Of a DNA stretch of 64,000 nt, positions 15,436 to 23,636 are shown piece by piece (within the stretch, counting starts at the first letter, position 1; each line of letters opens with the position of its first letter). The notes beneath the pieces are model-generated. The model was not told the origin of the DNA, ran no database searches, and saw only the letters and a list, made by a program, of their open reading frames with translations. The DNA is from a virus, in the IMG/VR virus record IMGVR_UViG_3300026382_000010, positions 1 to 64,000 of that record; one strand, written 5' to 3'. A program made the position numbers and the translations under genes.

Positions 15436-15951
15436 ATGGTAAAGCCAAAAATGTTTGTATCAGGTTCTGTTGATGGACAAAGAGTATTCTTAACCTCTGG
15501 ATTTCAAGCGCCATCTTCAGCTCCATTATTTGAGCAAATAGATGTTGCAGCACATTTTCAATCTTACGCAACAGGTGGAGCAATTTTGCATCTTTTTACA
15601 GTTGAAAATTTAAGCGAGAAAGAACAAGAGGATTTAATCTTCAGAATATTTGAAAACTTCCCAGTGCAATATATGACTAAAACTCCATTTTTAACTGTAT
15701 GCAACGAATGTGGACATAAAGCTGTAGGATTACATCATGTATGCCCAAATTGTAGAGGAACAGATGTTACGCTCTACTCTAGGCCAATTGGATATTTTAG
15801 ACCAGTATTAAGAAAAGAAATATCTGCAGACTTATCTGATGCTCGCTTTAAATTCTGGCTTGACGGTAGAATTGAAGATTTTAGAACCAGATACAGAGTA
15901 AGTAAAAAAGACGTTGAAAGTATTGTTGAAGAACTCTCTTCTATCTCCTAA
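15436..15951 (+). CDS. nrdD: Separate C-terminal glycyl radical domain of NrdD
   Basis: 171 residues that match the C-terminal part of class III RNR. Early on comes YATGGAILHLF, equivalent to the Y-TGG-H segment of full-length enzymes. Then C89-x2-C92 and C103-x2-C106 form the zinc site, and SRPIGYFRPV carries the radical glycine G119. Start ATG 15436 has AAGGAGG upstream and lies 25 bp after nrdG, in one operon with the barrel part. The two pieces must assemble in trans for the radical glycine to reach the active site. A terminator follows directly. Confidence 0.92.
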   Translation: MVKPKMFVSGSVDGQRVFLTSGFQAPSSAPLFEQIDVAAHFQSYATGGAILHLFTVENLSEKEQEDLIFRIFENFPVQYMTKTPFLTVCNECGHKAVGLHHVCPNCRGTDVTLYSRPIGYFRPVLRKEISADLSDARFKFWLDGRIEDFRTRYRVSKKDVESIVEELSSIS

Positions 15952-15962
15952 GTCAACGAGTA

Positions 15963-15999
15963 AAAAAGGATCCTCCCCGAAAAGGGGAGGATCCTTTTT
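15963..15999. terminator. Bidirectional terminator between convergent operons
   Basis: AAAAAGGATCCTCCCC and GGGGAGGATCCTTTTT pair over 16 bp around a GAAAA loop. It lies between the convergent RNR operon and the minus-strand topoisomerase block and has A and T runs on both sides. On the plus strand TTTTTGTCTTG follows. Confidence 0.93.
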
Positions 16000-16005
16000 G
16001 TCTTG

Positions 16006-16383
16006 CTAAAATAGCGTAAGTAAACTCAAAATACAGAAAATAGTATTTCCAACAAGCGCTGCAAAGTATGTAAATGAATTTGGATAAACAAGTGCAATTG
16101 TGAGAAGCAAAATTTGTATAGAGATTAATGTAAGTGCAAGTTTTAGTTTTGTAAGCAGTTTTTGAAAACGAATCATACTGTTAAAACTTGCGTCTTGTAA
16201 GGTTTTAGTGTTCTTTTCAGTGATTTTTCTTAATAATGCTAATGCTTGTTTTAAATCCGAAATTTCGTGGTGTAAAGTATCTGTACTAGTTTCAACATGT
16301 TTTAAAGTACTATGAATCTGCGCAAGTAAGTCATTTTGAGATTCAATTAGACGATAAATACTTGGTTGGTTTTCGAAATTCAT
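16006..16383 (-). CDS. Coiled-coil protein with two C-terminal membrane helices
   Basis: 125 residues. The first 70 have a heptad coiled coil (IESQNDLLAQIHSTLKHVE, then EISDLKQALALLRKITEKN), followed by two hydrophobic helices (LALTLISIQILLLTIALVY and YFAALVGNTIFCILSLLTLF). AGGAGGG precedes ATG 16383. It overlaps the 325-residue gene upstream by 4 bp. The plan resembles small phage membrane anchors, but the function is unknown. Confidence 0.75.
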   Translation of the reverse strand: MNFENQPSIYRLIESQNDLLAQIHSTLKHVETSTDTLHHEISDLKQALALLRKITEKNTKTLQDASFNSMIRFQKLLTKLKLALTLISIQILLLTIALVYPNSFTYFAALVGNTIFCILSLLTLF

Positions 16384-17357
16384 GTCCCTCCTTCCTGTGC
16401 TGCTTTTTTAATACCTTCCTCAAATTTAGACAACCATTGGTCTAACATTTTCATAACAACGTCTTCCTCGTCCTTTAATTTTTTTGGGAGGAATAGAGGT
16501 TCTATCAGCATTTTAGAGATAACGGCTCCAAAAGTTTTCCAAGCAACATTTATAATAATTGCAACTAAATTTAGTTTAGCTTTTTGTAGCAGATAGATTA
16601 TTAGTTCGATGAGAATATCTAATCCTTCTACTGCAGTGTATGCATAAAGTGGCGATTGTTTTGGATTTGGTTCAGTAAAAATATTTCTTCCAAATTTTAA
16701 AACGTATTCTGCAACTGCACTATAAAGTATAGCATATTTTCCTAGTTCAGCCTGAGCCGATTTCTGTAACACACTACGTTTGTAGTACTCAAGCAACGTA
16801 TTAAAAATTTTACGTCCAATATATTGCAAGAAATATGCAAGTTCAAGTTTTAGCATACGTAATGTATGTAGAATTACATGTTCAGTTATAGTAGGAACCC
16901 ATGCAAAAGGAGCAATTATAGCTAAAGCTAAATCTCTAAATGCAATATCAAGGTAAGCATATTTTACTGCAAGCTCGATATCAGTTGTTTTATAGCGATT
17001 AAGTAGACGATTTTTGATTGGAGGTATTTTATCAACGAGTTTTGCAAGTAGTTTTAAGTATGTACGATAAAAGTCTTCAATTTTTTTACTTACTGCTAGA
17101 AGAAGGAGACATACAATGATAACGAATTTTTCAATGATATTTAGATCTGCCAAATATGAGGCAACGATGAGGGCTTTATCTAGACGTCCAAGTTTTTCGA
17201 TTTTCTTTTGTAGTTTTTGTAAACCTTCTTCTGTAGTCATCAATTTTCTGATTTCTTTAGATGTCCAACCTGCCAATTTTTTATCTCTTAACGCTTTGGC
17301 AATAACTTTACTAGATGTAAAACAAAAACGATTAAGTTTTAATAATGCTTCGCTCAT
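16380..17357 (-). CDS. Hypothetical 325-residue helical, probably membrane-associated protein
   Basis: All-helical, with a hydrophobic segment near residue 80 (FVIIVCLLLLAVSK) and further apolar helices (LALAIIAPFAWVPTI, ILIELIIYLLQKAKL, LVAIIINVAWKTFGAVI). The ends are basic or acidic and soluble. It is bracketed by overlaps with the topoisomerase gene upstream and the small membrane protein downstream, so the three are one unit. A GAGGT site precedes ATG 17357. No family is recognised. It is odd to find membrane proteins cotranslated with a topoisomerase. Confidence 0.75.
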   Translation of the reverse strand: MSEALLKLNRFCFTSSKVIAKALRDKKLAGWTSKEIRKLMTTEEGLQKLQKKIEKLGRLDKALIVASYLADLNIIEKFVIIVCLLLLAVSKKIEDFYRTYLKLLAKLVDKIPPIKNRLLNRYKTTDIELAVKYAYLDIAFRDLALAIIAPFAWVPTITEHVILHTLRMLKLELAYFLQYIGRKIFNTLLEYYKRSVLQKSAQAELGKYAILYSAVAEYVLKFGRNIFTEPNPKQSPLYAYTAVEGLDILIELIIYLLQKAKLNLVAIIINVAWKTFGAVISKMLIEPLFLPKKLKDEEDVVMKMLDQWLSKFEEGIKKAAQEGGT

Positions 17358-18819
17358 ATTCTCTTACCTCAATGCATTCTTTGAACATCAAAAGTTTTTG
17401 CATTGATTTTGGAAGTGGAATATTATACTTTTCAAAGTAGTCTAAAATAAGATGCGGATCTACGTAGTATTTAACAGCCGTCGTCCAAGTAGGTTTTTCA
17501 TTGTTAATATGTCCTAAAGTTTTTCCTACATCAAGCATAACCTGTTTAAAGTATTTTAGATGCACTTTTGGATCGTCTATATTTTTATATGGATTTTCTT
17601 CAAAAAGATATTTGTATGCTATAGCTGAACCCTTTAGATGTCTGAATTTATGTGCAGTAATTGGTAGCCCAATTCTTTTACGTAAATAATCATTTAATTT
17701 CTGGGCTTTGAATGTAAATACTCTTTCACTTGGCTTTTTGTTTTTAATAAGCTCTTTTAGGTATTTTACAAGTTTTGGATCGTCAATGATATGAGTTTGT
17801 ATAATTCCTTTTTTACCAGGATAACGAATTACACATTTTTTATTGTCACATTTTATATGCTTGCGTAATATTGTAACTAAACCGAATGTATCCTTTGTTT
17901 CAGTACCAATACGTGCAGCAGTTTGATAAAGTAGCTCTGTTGCAAGAGCCATTTGCTTAATTATCGGATCTTTTGATTCTAGATCCTTTAACCAGCGCCT
18001 TCTATATTTTTCGATGTTTTTAAGTAGGTACTTTAGTTTTTCAGTGTATCCTTTGACAACGCGTTTCTTGTAATCTTTTGTATAACAGAATTGCCAGGAT
18101 TTACCACCGATAGGTCTAAATTTTAAAACGTAGCTATCGTCTTTTTCAGGATTGTAGTCTTTGTTTATTTCAATTTCAACGTGAATTAAAGGAATATTAC
18201 AGTCGAGTTCCTTTTTGGTTTTACATACATATAGTTTTAACTGCGCGTCGATACAAATTAAATTGGTATCAACTAAAACTGGAGGATAACCCAGTTTTCT
18301 AAGTTCCCTATTGAGCGTCTGAATAGAAATATACTTCCACTTATACTTATGAAACAGGTATTGAATTGCGTATTTCAATTTTTTAACGAGATCCTGTTTT
18401 AATTGCATATACTCAGGTTTTAGTTTATGTTGAGCCAGTTTCTGAATATCAACTTCACCCTCTTTACTTGATGAGTCTATTTTTTGGGCAATTGAGTATA
18501 ATTGTTTTTGTAGTCGTTTTATAACATCAGGTTTCGGAAACTTTTCGCTATATGTTAACTTATACGTTTTTAACAAGTGAATTAGTTGTATGATTGTTTC
18601 TTTGTCATATATTTGCTTACGATGTATTTTGTACAGCAACTCAACGATGTTGTATAAATTATATTCGAATTTACAATTTTTACGAAAACTGGATATGGCT
18701 GCTTTAAATTCTTCGTCGTTGAGTTTTGGTTCAGTTTTAACTACACAAAATCCTGAATTTTTACAAATATGATAAATCAGATAATGAATTAGATGCTTAC
18801 CTAACGTCTTGCATTGCAT
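17332..18819 (-). CDS. Type IB DNA topoisomerase
   Basis: Relaxes supercoils through a 3'-phosphotyrosine nick. The catalytic set is visible: R303 in LLYQTAARIGTE, a Lys in PGKKG (336-337), H390/R393 in TAHKFRHLKGS, H437 in TLGH, and Y452 in KYYVDP, equivalent to the SYIHP tyrosine of poxviral and bacterial enzymes. These spacings also resemble tyrosine recombinases, but AARIG with PGKKG and LGH..YVDP favours topoisomerase IB. At 495 residues it is longer than the viral enzymes (about 315), with some 200 extra helical residues at the N-terminus. TAA of the upstream gene abuts its ATG. Confidence 0.82.
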   Translation of the reverse strand: MQCKTLGKHLIHYLIYHICKNSGFCVVKTEPKLNDEEFKAAISSFRKNCKFEYNLYNIVELLYKIHRKQIYDKETIIQLIHLLKTYKLTYSEKFPKPDVIKRLQKQLYSIAQKIDSSSKEGEVDIQKLAQHKLKPEYMQLKQDLVKKLKYAIQYLFHKYKWKYISIQTLNRELRKLGYPPVLVDTNLICIDAQLKLYVCKTKKELDCNIPLIHVEIEINKDYNPEKDDSYVLKFRPIGGKSWQFCYTKDYKKRVVKGYTEKLKYLLKNIEKYRRRWLKDLESKDPIIKQMALATELLYQTAARIGTETKDTFGLVTILRKHIKCDNKKCVIRYPGKKGIIQTHIIDDPKLVKYLKELIKNKKPSERVFTFKAQKLNDYLRKRIGLPITAHKFRHLKGSAIAYKYLFEENPYKNIDDPKVHLKYFKQVMLDVGKTLGHINNEKPTWTTAVKYYVDPHLILDYFEKYNIPLPKSMQKLLMFKECIEVREYERSIIKT

Positions 18820-19125
18820 TTAAAATTCTTTTCTGATTCTAATTCCGAGTTTCTTTTCGCAGTTATTTTTACGATATAATTCCGCAGCTTTCTTTGCGAT
18901 ATCAAAGTAGTGATATTCGCTAGCTCTTAAGTATGCTGCAAATAATAATCCACAATGATATTTACAGTCATCAGTCATAACTGGAAATGCTAAATCTTCA
19001 GGTCTTAAAAAGGCTTTTTTACCACATTTTTTAAGTAATTGCTTTCTCCAAGTTCTAGTATGCACTTTTTGTTGTAAACTTGCAGGAATAATATCGGTTC
19101 TAACTTCAAGTAGTACTGAATACAT
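18820..19125 (-). CDS. Hypothetical 101-residue basic protein
   Basis: First gene of the leftward topoisomerase block, with AGGAAG before ATG 19125. It is basic, with Cys in KKCGKKAF and DDCKYHCGLLF, and helical towards the C-terminus. It joins the topoisomerase start without a gap. The Cys/His content hints at metal binding but there is no clear finger. Confidence 0.65.
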   Translation of the reverse strand: MYSVLLEVRTDIIPASLQQKVHTRTWRKQLLKKCGKKAFLRPEDLAFPVMTDDCKYHCGLLFAAYLRASEYHYFDIAKKAAELYRKNNCEKKLGIRIRKEF

Positions 19126-19217
19126 GGTAGCTTCCTCCCACGTTGAGTTTATGTAATTTAAAAAACAAAACGATTATTTTAGATTTTCACTAAATTAAAA
19201 GAAGGTGGTTATGGAGG
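19126..19217. promoter_or_regulatory. Divergent promoter region between the topoisomerase block and the rightward block
   Basis: Genes diverge from this 90-bp A/T-rich gap, so it must hold two promoters. I see no convincing -35/-10 pair. GTTTATGTAATTTAAAA near 19149 resembles the TTTATGTGATTTTAAAA repeat at about 8974, which may mark a shared phage promoter or operator element. Confidence 0.4.
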
Positions 19218-19667
19218 ATGTATGATATCAGGTATCCATTTGAAAAGCTAACAACAAATGATAATATTTATTGTGCAATTATTGGATCAACATTATGGAT
19301 TAAATGGTATGATAACGTTATTAGCTTAGATTCTGATTTAAATTCCATTAATCGAACTACGCTTCCTAAATACATTCGACTATTTTTATATTACCTTGAC
19401 AAATATACGCTCCACGCGTTTTTAGAATACTTGATCCAAAATAACTTCGTGTTTCTATTTGACTTTCAAAATTTACAAGGATTTATTGCAAATGAATCAT
19501 GTCAGTGTTTATTTAAAAACAATACTGCAACTATAAATAGCTATTTACCTGCAATGTTTATGTTTTATCATAAGTTTCATACGCGAAAAGTTCATAAGAA
19601 AATTTTCTACAATCATCGTTCGGATATTAATCTGTTTAATAGGTTTTTTAAACAATTACGCTCATAA
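19218..19667 (+). CDS. Hypothetical 149-residue protein
   Basis: GGAGGATGT precedes ATG 19218. Rich in Phe, Tyr, Asn and Lys, alpha/beta, with no motif I recognise. A basic C-terminus (RSDINLFNRFFKQLRS) and no hydrophobic segment. It is followed after 14 bp by the HU-like gene. Confidence 0.65.
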   Translation: MYDIRYPFEKLTTNDNIYCAIIGSTLWIKWYDNVISLDSDLNSINRTTLPKYIRLFLYYLDKYTLHAFLEYLIQNNFVFLFDFQNLQGFIANESCQCLFKNNTATINSYLPAMFMFYHKFHTRKVHKKIFYNHRSDINLFNRFFKQLRS

Positions 19668-19681
19668 CTGGAGGTACTGAT

Positions 19682-19876
19682 GTGTTATACAAGGAGATAT
19701 GTGAAGAAATTGCAAACGAATTAAATACTAGCTCAAATCAGGTACGATTTGTAATTGATCGATTTTTCGAAAAATTGCTTGAATTATCTTCGCATAATGT
19801 AGAATTTGAAATTCCAGGATATGGACGTCTTAGAACGTTAAAACGAAAAAAATATATTGAATTAAAAGGAGTGTAA
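19682..19876 (+). CDS. Truncated HU/IHF-like DNA-binding protein
   Basis: GTG start with GGAGGTACTGAT before it. The sequence follows the HU plan: LYKEICEEIANELNTSSNQVRFVIDRFFEKLLEL (helix 1-turn-helix 2), then VEFEIPGYGRLRTLKRKKY, equivalent to the HU strand with its conserved G-G-F-like turn. It ends at residue 64, before the long DNA-binding beta arm. Such short HU-like proteins occur in phages and may dimerise without wrapping DNA as HU does. It may help compact or regulate phage DNA. Confidence 0.65.
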   Translation: MLYKEICEEIANELNTSSNQVRFVIDRFFEKLLELSSHNVEFEIPGYGRLRTLKRKKYIELKGV

Positions 19877-19878
19877 TA

Positions 19879-20274
19879 ATGGCTACAAAAGCAGTAGGAA
19901 ACTGGACTAACGCAGAGTATCGTAAGATTAGAGCATTTTTAACCCTCGCCCTATTTAAACATGATGGATCGTATACTAAATTTGCAAGAAAATATGGTGT
20001 AAGAACGTACTCTGATTTCTACAAAGTATTCAAAACTATTAAGGAAAACCTTAAAAAAGACAGAGAAGGTATTGCATTTGAGATTATCATTGACATGGCA
20101 AAATCTGTCGTTGGAAGATTGAAACCGAGAATGCAATCAACGCTTGGAATTGATGCAACTTTTGCAGCATTTGTATACGTATTGAGAACCATTGCATTTA
20201 TTTTAGATGATCTTAAGACATTAAAAGTTGCACTTAAGAAAATGGACGACGAAAATAAATCCCGCAAAAAGTAA
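19879..20274 (+). CDS. Hypothetical 131-residue basic helical protein
   Basis: AAGGAGTG precedes ATG 19879, two bases after the HU-like stop. Four to five amphipathic helices with many Lys/Arg (NAEYRKIRAFL, FARKYGVRTYSDFYKVFKTIKENLKKD) and a basic tail (ENKSRKK). DNA binding is plausible given charge and the HU-like neighbour, but no named fold is recognised. A terminator follows. Confidence 0.65.
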   Translation: MATKAVGNWTNAEYRKIRAFLTLALFKHDGSYTKFARKYGVRTYSDFYKVFKTIKENLKKDREGIAFEIIIDMAKSVVGRLKPRMQSTLGIDATFAAFVYVLRTIAFILDDLKTLKVALKKMDDENKSRKK

Positions 20275-20281
20275 TACTGAG

Positions 20282-20315
20282 AATGTAGGCGGTTGTGTTA
20301 ATGGCCGCCTACATT
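20282..20315 (+). terminator. Rho-independent terminator
   Basis: AATGTAGGCGG and CCGCCTACATT form an 11-bp stem with a 12-nt loop, followed by TTTTTGTCTCG. It ends the HU-like operon before queD. Confidence 0.88.
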
Positions 20316-20380
20316 TTTTGTCTCGAACAGATCTGTGTAAATAAAAGCATGATTTTAAAATAAAAAGGAGGTATTACAAG

Positions 20381-21073
20381 ATGTTTTACGAAATTGGAAA
20401 AGAATTTGAGGTATGTTTTGCACACCGTGTAAGAACTCAGGATCATCCTTTAGGTAAATGCAAAAGAATTCATGGACATAATTACACAATTGTCCCTATT
20501 TTAATAGGAGATATTGATACAAAAACCCAAATGGTTTTAGATTACTATTACTTTTCCGACTTCAAAAAGTTTTTAGATGAGTATTTCGATCATCGTTTTG
20601 TTGTTGATATAAATGATGCTGAATTACTCTCCGAGCTAGCTATCAAAGAGGATACTACAATTGAAATTTGTACGCCATATACTAAAGAATCCTGTAAATT
20701 TAGTGAAATTCCTGAAAAAGAAGGTTGCTGTAATTTATGGCTTGCAAAAGTAATTGATGACTCTATTATAAAAGGATCCTTGATAATAATTCCAGTTACG
20801 CCTACTGCAGAAAATCTAGCAAAATTTTTAGCAGAATTTTTTGCACATCAACTCATTACAAAATTAGACGATAGAATTTTACAGAATATTCGTACACTAG
20901 GAATGAAAGTAAAAGAAACTTCAAAAACCCATGCATTATACGGATTAGATTTTTCAGAACTTTATCAAAATCTTACAGATATTGAGGAAATGTTAAGTCC
21001 AGATGAAAATTTAACAGAGTTACTTACAGAAGAAGCACTTACAGAATTTATACAAGAGGAGGAGGAAAAATAA
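20381..21073 (+). CDS. queD: 6-carboxy-tetrahydropterin synthase (QueD), enlarged
   Basis: Converts dihydroneopterin triphosphate to carboxy-tetrahydropterin, the second step towards preQ0. The zinc and catalytic residues are visible: H in CFAHRV, C and H-x-H in GKCKRIHGHNY, catalytic H in FDHRFVVD, the family signature PTAENLAKFLAEFF, and a final E in VKETSKTHALY. The family is usually 120-150 residues. This one has 230 because of an insert of about 50 residues before PTAEN, with a CC pair and further Cys, and an acidic C-terminal extension of about 50. GGAGGT is well placed, and the stop shares a base with thyX. Confidence 0.9.
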   Translation: MFYEIGKEFEVCFAHRVRTQDHPLGKCKRIHGHNYTIVPILIGDIDTKTQMVLDYYYFSDFKKFLDEYFDHRFVVDINDAELLSELAIKEDTTIEICTPYTKESCKFSEIPEKEGCCNLWLAKVIDDSIIKGSLIIIPVTPTAENLAKFLAEFFAHQLITKLDDRILQNIRTLGMKVKETSKTHALYGLDFSELYQNLTDIEEMLSPDENLTELLTEEALTEFIQEEEEK

Positions 21074-21873
21074 TGATGCTCCCAATTGAGTCAAATTATA
21101 TTCCAAAAAAGTATTACGCACTTGTTGCAAAAATTTGCGTAACAAAACTTGTTTATCCCGAAGAAAACTATCTCTCAAATCTAATATCCAGCGTAAATAG
21201 TATATCAGATATCAATATGTATCTTGATACACTTGTTAAAAGAAAACATTACTCAATTTTTGGAACGCTTTATTACACAACGGAAAATCCTAAATACTTT
21301 GGAAAATACAAATGTTTTAAGCTCAACAACAATTTATATGCAATAACTTTGCGTCATATTCTTGAAGAGAATCCTAACGGATTCTCCCTCTCTACATTTT
21401 CCGACATTGATTTTAATCTTGATTTTACAAAGCTTTCCAGACATGTGTATGTAGTTTACGAAGATGAAATACAGCTTTCGGTTTTGTTTGTAGGAGTTTC
21501 TAGAGTATTTACTCATCAACTTGTAAGACATACAATTTTTAACTTTATGCAGGTTTCCAATAGGTATACTACAATTGAAAAAGAAATCTTCAGATATCTC
21601 GACGATTTAATTTCCGACAATCCATTTTTAAATCTAGAGCTTATTCAACTTATGCAAGAAAGTTTGTCAATTTATAGAACTCTACTTAATTCTGGAATAA
21701 GAAAAGAATATGCTAGATATGTTGCACCAATGGGTACCCCAACCGTAATCTTTGTAAATGGCTTGAAAGAACATTGGTATAAACTACTTGAAACTCGTCT
21801 TAAAGATGCAAGTCAATATGAATTTAAAAAACTAGTATATCCAATTGCTAAATATTTACATTATTCAAATTAA
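21073..21873 (+). CDS. thyX: Flavin-dependent thymidylate synthase ThyX
   Basis: Makes dTMP from dUMP using FAD and methylene-tetrahydrofolate. The signature RHR-X7-S appears as RHTIFNFMQVS followed by NRYTT, so the second Arg is Thr here. Upstream lies FVGVSRVFTHQLVRH, the usual lead-in, and downstream SGIRKEYARYVAPMGT, matching the conserved R-E-Q-A-R-x-V-L-P segment. At 266 residues the length is normal. It starts in the queD stop and supplies thymidine alongside RNR and the dNMP kinase. Confidence 0.9.
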   Translation: MMLPIESNYIPKKYYALVAKICVTKLVYPEENYLSNLISSVNSISDINMYLDTLVKRKHYSIFGTLYYTTENPKYFGKYKCFKLNNNLYAITLRHILEENPNGFSLSTFSDIDFNLDFTKLSRHVYVVYEDEIQLSVLFVGVSRVFTHQLVRHTIFNFMQVSNRYTTIEKEIFRYLDDLISDNPFLNLELIQLMQESLSIYRTLLNSGIRKEYARYVAPMGTPTVIFVNGLKEHWYKLLETRLKDASQYEFKKLVYPIAKYLHYSN

Positions 21874-21894
21874 TTTAACTGGGGCATTTTGCAA

Positions 21895-23061
21895 ATGCTT
21901 AAATACAATGCTTTAATACAAACTCGTAATAAATTTAAGTTTGCGCATCAATTAAGGTACTCCGATTTTTTTGTTGAAAGCTACGATTACACTCATTTGC
22001 ATTACGTACATGAATATATTTCAGGATATGCAATTGCAGGTAGTATTCAAAAAATCACTCAATTTAGAGATAACCGAGTTTTGTATCTTGAGGTAAATGG
22101 AGGAGGCTATTTTTATATTCATCCCTATTCAAAGGTACTCACCATTGATCGTAATACCAATACGTATCAATGGATACGAGCACAAGATTTAACGTTGGGA
22201 ACTCTACTGGAAACTGGTTCTTATAAACAGGAAGTTGTGTATCTAAAATCGTATAACTTTGATACTCGTTTTATATCCATTGATGCTGCACCATATCACA
22301 ATATTCTTACTTTTTCCTTTAATAATCATATTGTGCTATCATCAGATTTTCCTCCGCTTTACGTCCTACTGATTCCTATGTATTTTTCCATTTTAGATGA
22401 TGCTCAGTATAACACTTTGCTTACTGGGTTACAAAATCCTTATTTATCAGCATTTATCATCATCAATCCAAATTCGGGAATTACTGATGATTTATTTGAA
22501 ACATACAAAACAAATCCCGTAATTCAAGAAAGATTAAAAGAACTCAGAAAATATGCCAAGCTATTTGGGTACATACCTACAGGTTATGCAAAAGATCTTG
22601 GAAGACTTGATGAAATTAGACACCAAATTGATTTGTATAAAGCTTTAGACTTTGAGGGAATATTTTTCGATGAATGCTATTCAAGTCCTGATATGGCAAT
22701 TATATCGTATTACAAAGAGATGACGGATTATGCTCATAAACTGCAAATGGAGTCAATTGGGAATTTTGGTGTAAGTCCTATTGATAGTATTTATTGGGTG
22801 TTTTTCGATTATCTAGTTGCATTCGAAAATTCATGCGATAATTTTAGTATTGATAAAGTACAATTAAAACCAAATACATGTGTAATTATTCACTCATGTT
22901 CTGATTATAATAGCACTTTATCAGAGCTTGTATCAAATACAATAACCTACTTTTACATTACTGATCGCGACTATATTTATCTTCCAAGTTACTTTACAGA
23001 GTTATGCCAAAGTGTATCACAGTATAATGCTGATTTAATTGAAACCTATGGAACTTCATAA
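21895..23061 (+). CDS. Spherulin-4-like (glycosidase-fold) protein with N-terminal beta domain
   Basis: The C-terminal half follows the spherulation-specific family 4 pattern: AFIIINPNSG, then a helix, LFGYIPTGYAKD, an amphipathic helix, and FEGIFFDECYSS. This is a TIM-barrel family related to galactosaminidases, and the acidic F-F-D-E at the strand end is the likely active site. The N-terminal 160 residues are beta-rich, perhaps a virion-attachment domain. A role in cutting host surface polysaccharide from a tail fibre or spike is inferred. ATG 21895 is preferred over a TTG two codons earlier. Confidence 0.7.
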   Translation: MLKYNALIQTRNKFKFAHQLRYSDFFVESYDYTHLHYVHEYISGYAIAGSIQKITQFRDNRVLYLEVNGGGYFYIHPYSKVLTIDRNTNTYQWIRAQDLTLGTLLETGSYKQEVVYLKSYNFDTRFISIDAAPYHNILTFSFNNHIVLSSDFPPLYVLLIPMYFSILDDAQYNTLLTGLQNPYLSAFIIINPNSGITDDLFETYKTNPVIQERLKELRKYAKLFGYIPTGYAKDLGRLDEIRHQIDLYKALDFEGIFFDECYSSPDMAIISYYKEMTDYAHKLQMESIGNFGVSPIDSIYWVFFDYLVAFENSCDNFSIDKVQLKPNTCVIIHSCSDYNSTLSELVSNTITYFYITDRDYIYLPSYFTELCQSVSQYNADLIETYGTS

Positions 23062-23083
23062 ATCCAATAGGAGGCAGTAAATC

Positions 23084-23251
23084 ATGCAAGAATTTGTAAG
23101 AGTTCATATGTATTGTCCAAACTGTAGACGTTATACAATTGCATTTTTTAATCTAAAGGATAATGTAATGATTTGTAACGAATGTGGGTATTCCTACTTT
23201 ATATGTGAGGATGAAGACGATTTTAAAATGGAGGTTGAATTTAATGGCTAG
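23084..23251 (+). CDS. 55-residue zinc-ribbon protein
   Basis: A short frame with AGGAGGCAG before ATG 23084. CPNC and CNEC, 22 residues apart, form a clear zinc ribbon, followed by a further Cys and an acidic stretch (CEDEDDF). It overlaps the Nudix start by 8 bp, so the two are translationally coupled. Small zinc ribbons of this kind often bind nucleic acid or polymerase; nothing here says which. Confidence 0.75.
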   Translation: MQEFVRVHMYCPNCRRYTIAFFNLKDNVMICNECGYSYFICEDEDDFKMEVEFNG

Positions 23252-23636
23252 AGCCGCGGGATTTTGCTTTAACAAAACCGGTGATAAGATATTAATGATT
23301 CTAGTGTCGGTAAATGGAACTACTTATTGGTCTTTACCCGGCGGAACGATAGAAGAAGGCGAATCTCCAGAAGATGCTTTTATTCGCGAGGTTAAAGAAG
23401 AAACTAATTGTACAATCAAAATACTAAAGCCTCTGGGATCGCATCAATTTAAATCAAAGACAGTGTACTTTTTTCTAGCGCAGGTTATTCGCTATATTCC
23501 TAAACCACAATATGAAGAAAATATAATAAAAGTTGAGATGAAACCTGTTTCTGAAGCATTTCAATTAATTAAAAATCCAGTTTACAAAAAATTCTTTAAA
23601 CTTGCCCTTGACGAATTCCATAAACTAAAGCGATAA
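23244..23636 (+). CDS. Nudix hydrolase
   Basis: Hydrolyses nucleoside diphosphate derivatives, for example damaged or excess dNTPs or capped RNA. The full Nudix box GX5EX7REUXEEXGU is present as [14 protein letters not shown] followed by IREVKEETN, with all catalytic Glu residues; the final Gly is Asn. An open frame extends upstream to 23184 but GGAGG before ATG 23244 marks the true start, giving 130 residues, the usual size. It follows the zinc-ribbon gene. Confidence 0.9.
   Translation: MARAAGFCFNKTGDKILMILVSVNGTTYWSLPGGTIEEGESPEDAFIREVKEETNCTIKILKPLGSHQFKSKTVYFFLAQVIRYIPKPQYEENIIKVEMKPVSEAFQLIKNPVYKKFFKLALDEFHKLKR

Noticed and set aside
17332-18819. Tyrosine recombinase/integrase
   Set aside because: R...H-x-x-R...Y spacing allows it, but the PGKKG lysine loop, the AARIG box and the LGH/YYVDP end match topoisomerase IB better, and no attachment site or excisionase is nearby.
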